A stretch of DNA of 64,000 nucleotides from contig CM065320.1 of the NCBI GenBank assembly GCA_033032175.1, positions 14,899,413 through 14,963,412 on the forward strand, written 5' to 3'. A model generated the notes under the pieces. The model ran no database searches. It was not told the DNA's origin and worked only from the letters and a program-made list of their open reading frames with translations. The DNA comes from Saturnia japonica. Taxonomy: Eukaryota > Arthropoda > Insecta > Lepidoptera > Saturniidae. Numbering within the stretch: the stretch's first letter is position 1; each line of letters starts with the position of its first letter. Below, piece after piece: positions 22,215 through 33,700 of this stretch. The translations under genes were made by a program, and so were the position numbers.

Positions 22215-23882
22215 TTGGTTTGCACACGTGGACCCTTGACGCGTGGACGTTTGCAACCCTGCATAGACAACAAGTTGACCTTCAAGCAGCACGTGTCGAC
22301 CATGTGTAGAAGAAAGGCTGCCGATATTTATAAGCAGCTCGCATGTGCCGCGAAGGTTACTTGGGGTCTCAATGGGGAGATAACTAGGACAATTTACGTT
22401 GCAGTGATAGAGCCCATGATGACGTATGCTGCAAGCGTATGGTCCGAAAAAGCGGGTTTAGTCTATAATATCTCACAATTTAAAACTTTACAGAGGGGTT
22501 TCGCGCAAAAGGTTTGTAAGGCGTACCGCACTGTCTCCCTCACCTCGGCCCTCGCGTTGGCGGGCTTACTCCCCTTAGACCTGAGGATACAGGAAGCCGC
22601 GGCACTTTATTGTGCGAAGCGGGGTCTATCCCAGGACTTTATTCCACCGGGGACGAAGCTAGATCAGCGAGTGAGCTTCGTAGAGCGTCCACACCCATCC
22701 GAACTAATCAACATCAAGTTCGATCTCCAGGAGGAACCAAATACCGAAACACCTTTTCTCAGCCAAACCACCGGCTCAAGATTTTACACAGACGGCATCA
22801 AGATAGAAGGTAAGGTAGGAGCTGCCGTCAGTTGTTGGAAAGGTGAAAGTGAGGTATTTTCCCTCAAATTTAGCTTGCACCAAGCATGTACTGTCTTCCA
22901 GGCGGAACTTTATGCGCTTTTTAGGGCTGTTCAGTTGATCAGGGATAGCAGGGAAACCGGGGCCTCAATCTGGAGCGATTCCAGATCAGCCTTGGACCTA
23001 CTAAGTAATCCGACCCTGACACATCCCTTACAGAAAGCCATAAGGGGATTCCTGGAGGACATACGAGAGGCTGGAGCAGATATTCAGCTGTTTTGGTTGA
23101 GGGCATACGTCGGAACTGCTGGGAATGAGCGAGCGCTCAGTGACGCACCCCTCGACTACGACTTGGTCCCTGTGTCCTTTGTTAAGAGAAAAATCAGAGA
23201 AGAGTCGGTCCTGCATTGGCAGGACGGGTACGACTCCTCCAGCACTGGTAGCACCACGAAGATCTTCCTCCCTAATATAGCCGACGCATATCGGCTAACG
23301 AGGCAGGTAAAGTGGTCTCCGACTCACGTGCAGATCTTTACGGGGCATGGGGGTTTGAGCGAATATCTCCACAGGTTCAAGCTGAAGGCGGACCCTGGAT
23401 GTGAGTGTGACTTGCAAAAGAGGGAAACAGTGTGGCATCTACTATTCGATTTCCCAAAGTTCTCGGCCGCCAGATACGACCTTCAGTCGCAGCTGGATAT
23501 GCCGCTGGAACTGCCCAATATGCATGTTTTGCTCGCGGAGCAGTCCAGCAGGCGGCCTTTACTAGCATTCGCGGAGAAAATCTTCCGTGTGGCGGCTGAG
23601 AGAAACAAAACAACAACACCTACAACATCAACAACACCAGCAGACCCCCAAAACATCCCACACACACTGGCCAACGATCCAGACCCTGTATTGCAGCCCC
23701 AATTGGCCCGCACTATGACAATAGATCATCTGTTGTCTAGTGGGCAGAGAGGGGAACCTGGAATAAGAGTTCGGGGGGTGGCCCTCTTTATGGACAACAA
23801 CTATGAACTTATGTTTCTGCCTTGTAGGAACTCGGAGCCATATTGCGATTTCGCCCGGTCTATCCAAACTAATGAACGGTAG
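22215..23882 (+). pseudogene. RT thumb plus RNase H of the helicase-bearing LINE
   Basis: 555 codons. RT C-terminus: LTFKQHVSTMCRRKAADIYK and then EPMMTYAASVW; the RT palm lies upstream of the truncation. RNase H (about 22770-23130): FYTDGIKIEGKVGAAV, FQAELYALFRAV, IWSDSRSALDLL and WLRAYVGTAGNERAL. The usual His of WLRAHVG is Tyr, so the domain is probably impaired. Next comes a GHGGLSEYLHRFKL...CECD tail motif with its final CP changed to FP, a Thr/Pro linker, and GVALFMDNNYELMFLPCRN before TAG at 23880-23882. The first residues after the ATG do not resemble RT and the ATG is unlikely to be an authentic start. Confidence 0.8.
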
Positions 23883-23892
23883 TACAGAAAGA

Positions 23893-25507
23893 ACGGCGAT
23901 GAGGCGTAAGATCTATGACGCCCTGCCGACAACGGTGGTGTTGGGAACCTCGTGCAGATTGGTGCGGACCAAAAACAAGGTCATAGCGCTGCTTGCATGA
24001 GGAGCCAGGACGCCATTCGCGCAGGCATGCTCATTGCTGTCCCGTATGAGTGAGGAGGGATCGGTAGCGGAAACTACACCTCGCAGAATTAGCATAGATG
24101 CAATGGTGGTCGAGTACGAGAAGGGTAGGGTGGCAGACCTTATGGGATGCGTGCTAGCCTCTAAACTCCACGAGGTTGTCGTGTACGAGGCCAGGGGTGC
24201 AAACCTCGGTTTCTTGGTACGCGATATACCAAAAAGGGAGTCTGCCATCTCCGATCCCATTGCCGAGCTAAGTGGAGCCGAGCGACTGCAGCTGAAGGTA
24301 GCAGCCGGAGAAGAAGCCGCTAGAGCAGCTATAGGCGGCAGTCCAGAGAGAGGACCATCTTTGACCATTACACAAACATTAATGACCCAGACACACACAA
24401 CACAACATGACCCACAACAAACCGCAATTGACCGCTTTCGAAGGAGAGTTGCAAAAGTGAGACCGGACCCGCAACCGAAAAGAACCAGAGCCGATATGGG
24501 ACAGGTGACTGCGCCAGTTCAGATCCCGATCGCGGGACCACTGGATTATATGGAGAACGCGATCCTCGAGTTTAAGGCAATCTTGGAGGCCACGATAAAA
24601 GTCAACACATTGACTTGTAAAAAGATCCTAGAAGACTATCATCTGGGTATCGTGGCTTCTATGGAGGCGAGACTTGAGGAAGCAGAAGCTGCCATCTACA
24701 ACAGCGATACTGCCCAGACACTCGCAGGGAAGATGTCGGGCAGCTACATGGCAGCTTTTAACTCCACCAGTGGCTTCGTTTTACGGGAAGAGGACGATTC
24801 GCAGGAACCAAATCCCAAGCTAAGGTTTGAGACCCCCCCCCCCCCCCAACGATCCTATTGTCGTGGTGGCCCGGTGCACCAAGATCATGTTCGATGATAA
24901 GATTATCGAGAGGGTGAAAGCCGTCTCGAGGGTCTTGACTCCTACAACGTGCACTGAGGCAATACCCACGATTGAGTGGACAAATGGGGTCCCGGGTTGC
25001 GGGAAGACGACGTGGCTGGTGAAAAACTTCGATGTAGAGAGAGACGCAGTAGCGACCACCACAACCGAGGCAGCTAAAGGTCTTCAGGAGAAACTGGTGC
25101 AGACGCACGGCAGTAAAGCCGAAAAAAGAGCGCGCACCATGGCTTCTATCCTCGTAAATGGTTTTAAAGAGTCCGATAAACGTTCACAGTTAATAGTGGA
25201 CGAGGCTCTTATGAACCATTTTGGGGTGATCCTGACTGCTGCCCGGCTGGCGGGAGCGAGCGAAATCCTACTCATTGGAGACATCAACCAGCTACCGTAC
25301 ATTGACCGGGAAAACCTCTTCGAAATGTCATAATGCAGACCAACTGCAGTCGCCGAGATCACTAACCAGCTTCACAGCACTCACAGGAATCCCAAGGACG
25401 TGGCATATGCTTTCAGTGAAGTCTACGACGGTATATATTCATCAAAACCGATAGTGCGATCCTTGAGACTCGGGGGTTTTTCGGGTACGCCGATAAGTTT
25501 TGATTAA
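23893..25507 (+). pseudogene. Retroelement linker region plus virus-type superfamily 1 RNA helicase
   Basis: Up to the C15 tract the frame includes IYDALPTTVVLGTS, a TGA at 23998, KLHEVVVYEARGANLGFLV and an Ala/Glu-rich stretch with no fold I recognise. After the tract (24848 onward, other frame) an SF1 helicase is plain: motif I GVPGCGKTT, Ia region ATTTTEAAKGL, motif II IVDEAL, motif III LIGDINQLPYI, then a stop at 25331 followed in frame by the motif IV region STHRNPKDVAYAFSEVYDG. It ends at TAA 25505-25507, before motifs V and VI. This type is found in replicases of alphavirus-like plus-strand RNA viruses, where it unwinds RNA with NTP. The breaks make this copy non-functional. Confidence 0.72.
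24833..24847 (+). repeat. C15 homopolymer at the linker/helicase junction
   Basis: Fifteen C in a row separate the two helicase-region frames. Length change here is enough to explain the frameshift. Confidence 0.9.
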
Positions 25508-26339
25508 TTTATATAATAATATTTAAAAAAAAAAAAACCGAACCTAACCTAACCATAGTAAATATTATAAATAATAATAATAATAAATAAAAAATAAAAA
25601 ATTACATATATGTCATAGTTATAATATTAGTTATATTTCTCACTTAGTTTTTAGTACGCAGCTGCATGCACATTGCAACTATTTTTCTTTTGTAATTTTT
25701 TGACGCGAATCAACACATTAAAGGCTCCAAAATAAAAAAGGTGTGGACCAAGAGTCTACAGAAAATTGATTTTTATTAAAAAAAAAACCCTGGGATTGAT
25801 GAATTAATGACAAAAATCGCTTATTTGTCGTTTGTGTAGAAATAAGAGTCGGAGATGAAGAGTATTGACTTAAACGAATAGAAACAGTATTGATCGTAGG
25901 TAATATGAGAAGCACTCCGAGACAAAGTGGACGTATGAAGAGCTTAATGAGTCTGAGCGACGGAATAGAGAAAAGTGATGCCTAATCCTTTATGCCTACA
26001 ATGATGGAGACTTTGCGTTATTAGATACACAGATAACATGTATATTACGTAATAACAAAAGGGTAGACACACTATAACATTCTGCTTAACGACGCGTGAA
26101 AAGACATAAAATATCATAATGTCAACCCTATCTTAACCCTAAGCATAATTAACAGTGACGTAAAGCGATGCTGTGGCCTGTTTCGTCTAGTTGGGATATT
26201 GGGAGATTTGATGAAATAGTTATCTTATAATTTTAGATGTGTTTAGCTTCTTTCAGTAATGCCTTCATGAATCAATTTCAAAAATATTTTATTTAATTTA
26301 GGCGCTTAAAAGACATTTATATTTATGTCAACACATTAC

Positions 26340-26480
26340 AATCGCACCCTTGAGTACGTTACCACGCTTTCGCAGCTGAGTGCCTTCAGTGCTCGCTCCC
26401 GAGTCCGGTGAAGCTGTAAAAGCCGACTGAGGTTTGAGTTTTCTTGGGCCTTTATGACTAACAGTCGGCTACAGTACGTT
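26340..26480. repeat. Dispersed repeat related to the 'TTTACAGCTTCACCGG' family, diverged
   Basis: CCGGTGAAGCTGTAAAAGCC is the inverse of 52334-52353 text; one of four relatives in the window (27895, 52285, 63885). Confidence 0.5.
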
Positions 26481-27522
26481 TAATAAAAAAATAAAATAAA
26501 AATCGGTTTGGAAAATATCTCAGTTGTTGAGAACAGCCAGCAACTAACTGGATAAGGTTGGAGCAGAAAAATGCGTACTAGTTTCGACTACTTTTTACTT
26601 TTTCTACAGTCAGTATCTTTTGATTATTTTTTATTGTGCCAAATAGAAAAGAGCCATGCAGTCCACCATTTATATAATACTCAAAATCATTCAACATTGA
26701 AATTTGTATGTAATAATAGTATACTTATATATGAAAAAGAACTTTGATGCAAAACTTATTCATAGATCATTTTACACAAGACAAGTTCTCTTGACAGAAT
26801 GTAGACCAGTACGTTTTTTCTTTATTAATGAATGTACAAAAAACAGCTCGCCTTTAGTAACGTAAAATAGACATTTAAAATCACCCTAGGTACAAATAAC
26901 CTATTCAATGACACCATTTCAATGGGCAATGGGCAATGGGCTCAATCAGACAACTGTTGTAAGTTGGTGAGGAATTGGATTTCCTTCTAGATGTAGCTGC
27001 ACCAGAAGGTCGAAGTTACCGTGTTCTTGCAATATCATTGAAGTAATAAGATACCAAATTTCTAATCGATCATACCCGTAGAAGTCGTTCACATCCCTTC
27101 ATCAACTAAAAAAGTCCTGATAATCTGTAAACGGCTCAACAGATTGAATTATAACTAAGAATAGTCTCGAAAATTAAAAAAAAAATACTTAAGAAATTTA
27201 GTACATTCGTTTGTGAACCACGATGCCACAGATAAGTTGTACAGTACACACATGTTAAATTTATAACACCCCTGTTGTGGCGTCCGGGGGGTTTTTTTTT
27301 AAATAATAGCTCAACACATTGACGGTTCTATTACGGTACGAGAGATTATAATCCATCCGTGATCGCCGCTGCCATGCCGGTTATAATAATAACAAGAACC
27401 TTCTGTATAGGTACGTCAGGAGTTAAAAATGAAACAAAAAATGATTTAAATAAATATAATTAATACATAATCTATGTACATAAAATAGTCTCATTCATAC
27501 ACATAACGTCAGTAAAAAAAGA

Positions 27523-27761
27523 TCACAGTTTTTCAATCATTGTTATCATAGCGTACGCGACGCCTGAGACCATGGCGATCATAGAAAATATACAGACAAG
27601 CAGGTTTTTCCACACGACCCAGTGATAAGGGCCGATGTCTCTACCCCACCTCCAAACTGTCTCCGTGATTGACGGGAGCATTAGACCAAGGACTGAGAGA
27701 CAGACCGCTCCTACTAGTTCCATGAACAATTCCAACTTTGGTATAGCGCAGCCGATTCCAA
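27523..27761 (-). CDS. Gene A terminal coding exon 9
   Basis: Starts after a TTTTTTTGCAG acceptor with TT of Val, then GIGCAIPKLELFMELVGAVC, the last transmembrane segments, and C-terminus MITMIEKL followed by TGA at 27525-27523. I saw no clean AATAAA in the 250 bp downstream on this strand, so the 3' end of the mRNA is undefined. Confidence 0.95.
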
Positions 27762-30700
27762 CTGCAAAAAAAGTTAAATAATATTCAATATCTGATGAAT
27801 ACAAAATTTTATGGACATTGTTCACGACCTAGGATTTATCGAGATGAATCTAATGAACCTAAATACGACGACAATATGTCGTTTTGTTGAGACATCTTCT
27901 TCGATCAAACTGCACTGTTGGCCTTATATAAGGGCCCTGAAGCCTTTGGAAGACAGTTTCACCAGGCTTGGGGGCTAGTGCCGAAAGCGAAGTGCAAAGT
28001 GGCCGTACCTCGGCTTGAGCTGTCACCTTAGATGCAATTAAGTCTTGATCTGGCTAACTATACATATATACATGTTTCTGCCTTCGGGAGGAAGGGAGAA
28101 AAATGCGTACCTATAGGAATTTAGTAATCGGGCAAATTAGTTGAAAACTAGCCAAAAAATGCCTTGCAAGTGCTGCTTAATTATTGTATTGCGCAACAGG
28201 AGGAACGGACGAAGGCTTGAGTTCTAGCAGGAGAGGGTGGTCATGGTTTTCTTATTATCAAATCAGCAGAATAGCTTATAGCAAGTTAAATAAAGGCCTG
28301 TAATAATGATCTTGCAGAATGATGGGTGTATATACATCCGCCGACAGCCTTTCCGGCAGAAATGATAGCGAAGATGGCGATGATTGATCGGTCTCTCAAT
28401 GTTCCCGTTGTTTTTATATTAAAAAAAGAAACAAAGACGTACAACAGATGGTACGAAAGGTTAGCCGAGAGTGTGAACTATCATTATCCAATCAAATGCG
28501 ATTCTTTGTTTCATTTTTATGTTGCGGTCAACAGAACTTAAATCGTGTGACTATAAAAAAATATATGATGTTCTTTCTAGTATTTGAGTGGACTAACTCA
28601 ATAATTTCTTAATTTTACTAAGCGTTTCAAACGAATTATGAATTTCGAGCCATGATCTTTGAACATAGGCTCATAATGCTAGTAAAATTTGAACTACTTT
28701 AAACGCGTGCGCTGGCGTAATCGTTAATGATACGGAAGTACAATGCTCCACAATAATATTGGTCCTTAGTATATCTAAAAAGAAGGAAGCGATATCATAT
28801 GTATATCTCTTATACATAAGTCACAATAAGGTATTTTGTGACAAAGATTTGTTGAAAATTAAAAAGTGATTTAAAGGCATTATTTTTGGACATGGCATAT
28901 TAATCATTACAAACAAAAGTTACTTTATCATAAAGACAATTTTATGAAGTTAAATGTAGCTTTTTAGACTATGTTATTTGGACACATAGTTTAATAATTT
29001 GTACTTGCGGGAAGAGCAATTACACCCAAGAAAAACACCCTGCGTTGGCGGCACGGTGTTTGTCGGATAAAATTAACACGGCTGAAACTGTGGGGCACAG
29101 CTGCTATCAATATAACTTTGGAAATAATAAAATTCTTATAGTAAATATTTAAAATATCGACAAACATCTATTATGAAAATTTATTGGAATAGAAAATAAT
29201 ATTTCGAAATATCAAAAGATTCCTTTAACAATTTTACAGCAATTTATATTTGAAATGAATTTGAATACGAGTAGGTACATAACACTTCAGTAAACAAATT
29301 TATATTTTATTTTGTAAAGTCATATTTTATAGTTAGGTATAGGTTTAGCGTTGTGGCCACAGTCTCACCTGATCTTAAGTGACGATGTGGCCCAAGATGG
29401 TAGCACGCTAAGCCTAGTGGAAGACTGGCCTTCAAGTGGAGTTGCCCGAACACACATATTGGTGTTTGGCGACAGATTTAAACTTGAGAGTAGTAGCTAG
29501 CCAAGCAGGGACTAGAAAATGCCCTACCACCATGCTATGGTTTCATCACGATGATTTCCTTCATCGAAAGCTCAGGCTCATAGCAGGGATTCGAACTCAC
29601 GTCATAATAATCACCATAACACGCTTGTCTAGCAGTATTTGATATAACATATAAATTTTTTTTCAATTAAAAAGTTCATATTATAAATCAATAGGTTAAT
29701 TATACGATATAAATTATATTGAATTGATTTGGTCAAAGAGAATAATTAGAATATAAAAAATGAATTAAATAGAAAAACCCAATAGCAGTCCGGAGTTTGA
29801 CTTTGTGCACGATTAATTGCAATACCCGGCGAGCTGTGTGTGATTAGTACATGTCTGCCTAACCCTTCAGTATACAGACGTGATGTTATGTTACGTTACG
29901 TTATTAAAAATAAATATATTTATGTTTGTTTCTTATCACAGATCCTAAACTGAATTCATCCTGTCGATAGAACTCTGTTGCACATCCACGAATGTTCTGT
30001 AATAGTATAAAATGGATAAAATAAATGGAGCGTCGTTCTTCGTTATTTGTTATCTGCAGTATTTAAGTTTGCAAATTTACTAAGAATCATATTCATTTGT
30101 ATTATAAAGCTCAAAACATTGTTCTTTCTTTTGTTTAATCATTGGAACTGCAAGTCTGACTTTATAAAATCTTTATCTATATTAATATTATAAAGCTGAA
30201 GAGTTTGTTTATTTAGTTGAACGCGGTAACCTCAGGAACTACTGGTTCGAATGGTAAAAATGTTTTAGTGTTGGATAGCCCATTTATCGAGGAAGGCTAT
30301 AGGTTATATAACATCAGACTACGACCCACGACGACTACGACCAAAATGTTGCAAAAAGGGGGGAAAGTTATTCCTTTTGAGAGCTTCCACAGCGTGCGCT
30401 CCGTGAATGGTTAAAGTTACGTAAAAATAGTGTGTGACAGAATTATTACTCTTAAAAAGTTCTAAAAAAAGTTTGCGATAGCATATGGCTATCTTTTAAC
30501 AAAGATACCTCTGTCTTAGTATCTTTTACTCAATATCACCTTTTTTATGGTAATAAAATTTGTTCTAAAATAATGAATAATTTGCGAAGGTGTTTTATAT
30601 ACATGGTATTAATCCTTATCGAAATAAATACATTATTCATCACAAGTATTTAATTTTGAACAAAATTGCCCTTTACAGTAATTGATTTAAATTTTAAATG

Positions 30701-33700
30701 AATATCTTAGGAGATATCACAGTTTTAAAGTAACTTGGCAGTAAAATAATGTTTCAGTATCGGGGTGGTTCTTTTAATACCGTGCCTACGACCCACTCTC
30801 TCTAATCCTCTCCCTCTTATATGACGCAGACGAAGTTGCGCGGGTCAGCTAGTGCATTATATAGCCTATTTATTGGGGAAGTTATAGCCTAAATAACTAC
30901 ATGCTATGCTATGCAGTAAGAATTAAACTGAAGCAATCTGGAAATCTGTAGATAAGCGCGAGAAGTGAAAACAACGTAACGAAATGTTGGGTCCAGCTAA
31001 TGACTAATAAAACTATAACCTAGACCTTTGTAAAATTGAATTTAAATGTTTTTAAATATTCTATTTCATATTGTTGTTATATTACAGAATGATATTATAA
31101 CTGTCTATAATATGAAAACCATTAAAAAAATAATTAATGTGTAGTGTATGTATGATAAAATCACGAACCTATTAATAAAGTTCCAATAAGCCTCAAGCCA
31201 GCAAGACTCCATCTGTGTCCTCTGGCTGGAATCTTATCTTTTACCCTTCTCCAGAGGACGTCGACTGGTACGTAGAATATTAATGCGAATGAGAGAAGCA
31301 TTACACAAGCTACAAGTAATTTTGCTGTTTGCGCCAATCTGAAAAGAAGAAGACATTTCATAATTCGTTACAAAAATAATACATGAGGCGTTCTTAGAAT
31401 TTAAAGTACAGCCTCATGATAATTAGATTACGCATTTTATAGACTTGGTCTCTACGGTCTGTGCTCTTGTTAGTTTTAAAAAGACTAGAGTTAGTCAGAG
31501 GTTGCAGAAAGAATTGAAAATCAGTTTTTTTTTTATTCTGCAAATGTGGCAAACAAGCTTACGGCCAGTCTGATGGTAAGCGGCTGCCGTAGTCTTTTTA
31601 CGCTTAAGTATATTTTAGTTATAGGTATCACAAGCGTCTTGCCGACCTTGAATCCCTCTATCATAAGGAGCTCTGGAAACTTTACTCAACGCGGGAACGC
31701 AACAAGATATTTGGCTGCGATCTTTTGTAGGATGAGGGTAATTTCTGTACCCTACCTCTCTTTGAACCCCTCCTTCCACAAAGAGTAGTAGAAGAAGTCA
31801 GATTATAACACGTTTTCCTACATTTGTCTTCGAAATGCATATATGTTTTTTTAACACAGCACGGCATAGTAATATTATTGTACTTAATCCAATAACCACC
31901 GTGGGTTGTACAATCCGTTGTCATCCCGGCCTGGTCAATTGTCTATTCGCGTTATGATACTGGTCGGGGACAATTCTACGGCTTCAAAGTACGACAAAAT
32001 GATACAACATAGTGAACTTCTTTCTTCATGGTGATATGAAGGTTCTCGTAAAGCTGTGGCTCCGGAGCCCATATCGTGCCGTTCTGTTATGAAATGGACA
32101 AGAGGGAAATAAATTGAACAGCTCTTAAGAACATTCAACATTTTCGCAAAAGTTATTTCTTTGTATTTAAAATTTCTTATACGTCATGAGATGACGTCTC
32201 GATGAATTATGTGTTTTCATCTAGAAACAGGTTTTTTATACACAAAATGCTATTTATAGGCGCTCTCATACCTTTTATTATTGAATACGTAATTCTTTAG
32301 TTTTATTCTTGCTATGGTACACGTTGTTGGTTCTTGTTAAGGATTATAAAATAGAAATTTGTTAGACCGACTAAAATATACATCCACCAATCAAAACCAA
32401 TTTTCTCCTAAATGTATTTAACAAAACATTAATCTAGTTTATTTATTTGGATTTTTAATAAAAGTGCTCACATTTCATCTTCAGGTAAATTCAACGTCAA
32501 ACTTCCTCGGACTTCCTCGCCGAACTGCAGGTAACCAGTGAACCCCACAAACCCGTATAACATGACAATAGCTATCATAGCAATGTTCAGAACACCGGGA
32601 CATCCCAGGAACTGCTGAGGCTTCACCATTTCGTTTTCGATCGGCATTATCACACCTATACCTTCCATTGCAAAAAGGCATGTACTGTGAAAACAGATAC
32701 ATATTATTAATAAAATAAAAAGCAGAGGTAGTCATAAGTAAGTCGTAAGTGAAAACTCAGTTTTAAATTTTTAAATCAATTATAGTCGAAATCACAAGAA
32801 TTTACTCATCCAAAAATTCAATCATGCATAAGATACAGTCGAGTATATACAATGAATTGGTGTATATATGCGTATACATTTACATAGGCCGCTATACTAC
32901 ACGTCGCTAGTCTGTTAAACATGTTGAGGTCCTTGGTAACGCGAACCCATAAGTTTTTCCCCTACCAGAAATCGCTCAACGCAGATAAAGAAGTTTTCCC
33001 TTCAAAATTTTCAACACATACCAAATAATCATATTATATATTGGACCTAGACTTCAAGTGATAATTTATTTATTATTTACACAATTTACAGTTAACAGAT
33101 CAATATTTAACTATGACTTCATTCATCGGCAAACAAGTCGGCCAACGTAAACTGTACTTCTGACTTTGCTAAGATGTTGAAGTATTTACTCGAATGACAG
33201 GTGAATTGCTATGTGCTAGGTGCGGCCGCGGCATATCGGTATACTGAATAATTCGTATCGGTGTGAATATAAATACCTATTTGGCATAAAGAGTCAACAT
33301 AATCTAGAAATGAACTCTATGCAATCAAAGCTGCCTCTTAAAATGTCATCTTATGTTCTTCTTCTTTCTTCTTCCTGCCCTTATCCCACACTAGGTGGGG
33401 TTGGCAAAGCACTTCTTCCATTCCAGCCTATCACCCATCATCTCTACACTCACTCCCCGTACACGCCGGATAGGAGGATCCCTTAACATAGTTCATCCAA
33501 GTCTTTTAAGTTCTCGCATTATCGCTAATTATCATCACCTTTGTCTTTTTCTCCACATGACTCTCATCCCTTTGCATACCAGCATAATCTTTCACTCTTC
33601 AAGTTTTCAGTCACTGGTGCTACTCCCAGCCTTCCTCTTACATACTCATTTCTTACTCTAATCCATTCTTGTCACCTGCAACGAAGCGAGATGAAAGACT

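Larger units (their letters stand above)
22215..25520 (+). mobile_element. Non-LTR retrotransposon fragment carrying RNase H and a virus-type SF1 helicase
   Basis: 5'-truncated element whose reading runs: RT thumb, RNase H, a Cys/His tail motif, a Thr/Pro linker, a long region without recognised fold, and a superfamily 1 RNA helicase, ending in a poly(A) stretch (about 25524-25538). It is clearly GC-richer than its flanks. The reading frame is one line of descent broken by a TAG plus frameshift near 23880, a TGA at 23998, a C15 tract shift (24833-24847) and a TAA at 25331. Insect retrotransposons that have captured viral helicase domains have been reported; this looks like such a family. Truncated and inactive. 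Confidence 0.7.
9293..27522. other. Upstream portion of gene B and intergenic DNA between the transporters
   Basis: Gene B exon 1 must lie here (a short exon ending two bases into a codon) but I could not identify it convincingly. Recognised content is mobile DNA listed separately. Unassigned AT-rich stretches: 9300-9890, 10250-11760 (105-codon minus ORF at 11038-11355, no recognisable homology), 14160-15380, 17120-18300, 20165-21215, 21405-22200, 25550-27400. Confidence 0.6.
27762..31168. other. Gene A intron 8
   Basis: 3.4 kb. Holds dispersed repeat 27895-28030, an unclassified repeat at 28685-29095, a SINE (29337-29600), a Helitron-like element (30176-30852), and otherwise AT-rich DNA with nothing recognised. 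Confidence 0.7.

Noticed and set aside
23377..24398. Several minus-strand ORFs of 76-161 codons in the helicase-LINE
   Set aside because: Shadow frames caused by GC-rich coding sequence on the plus strand.
22215..25520. A stand-alone endogenous RNA virus insertion
   Set aside because: The helicase follows RNase H and linker of a retrotransposon with the same composition and a single poly(A) end; no viral methyltransferase or polymerase is visible. Kept as an alternative to test.
33395..33661. 88-codon ORFs in the CACACTAGGTGGGGTTGG repeat
   Set aside because: This is a common lepidopteran dispersed repeat and the frames show no recognisable protein.
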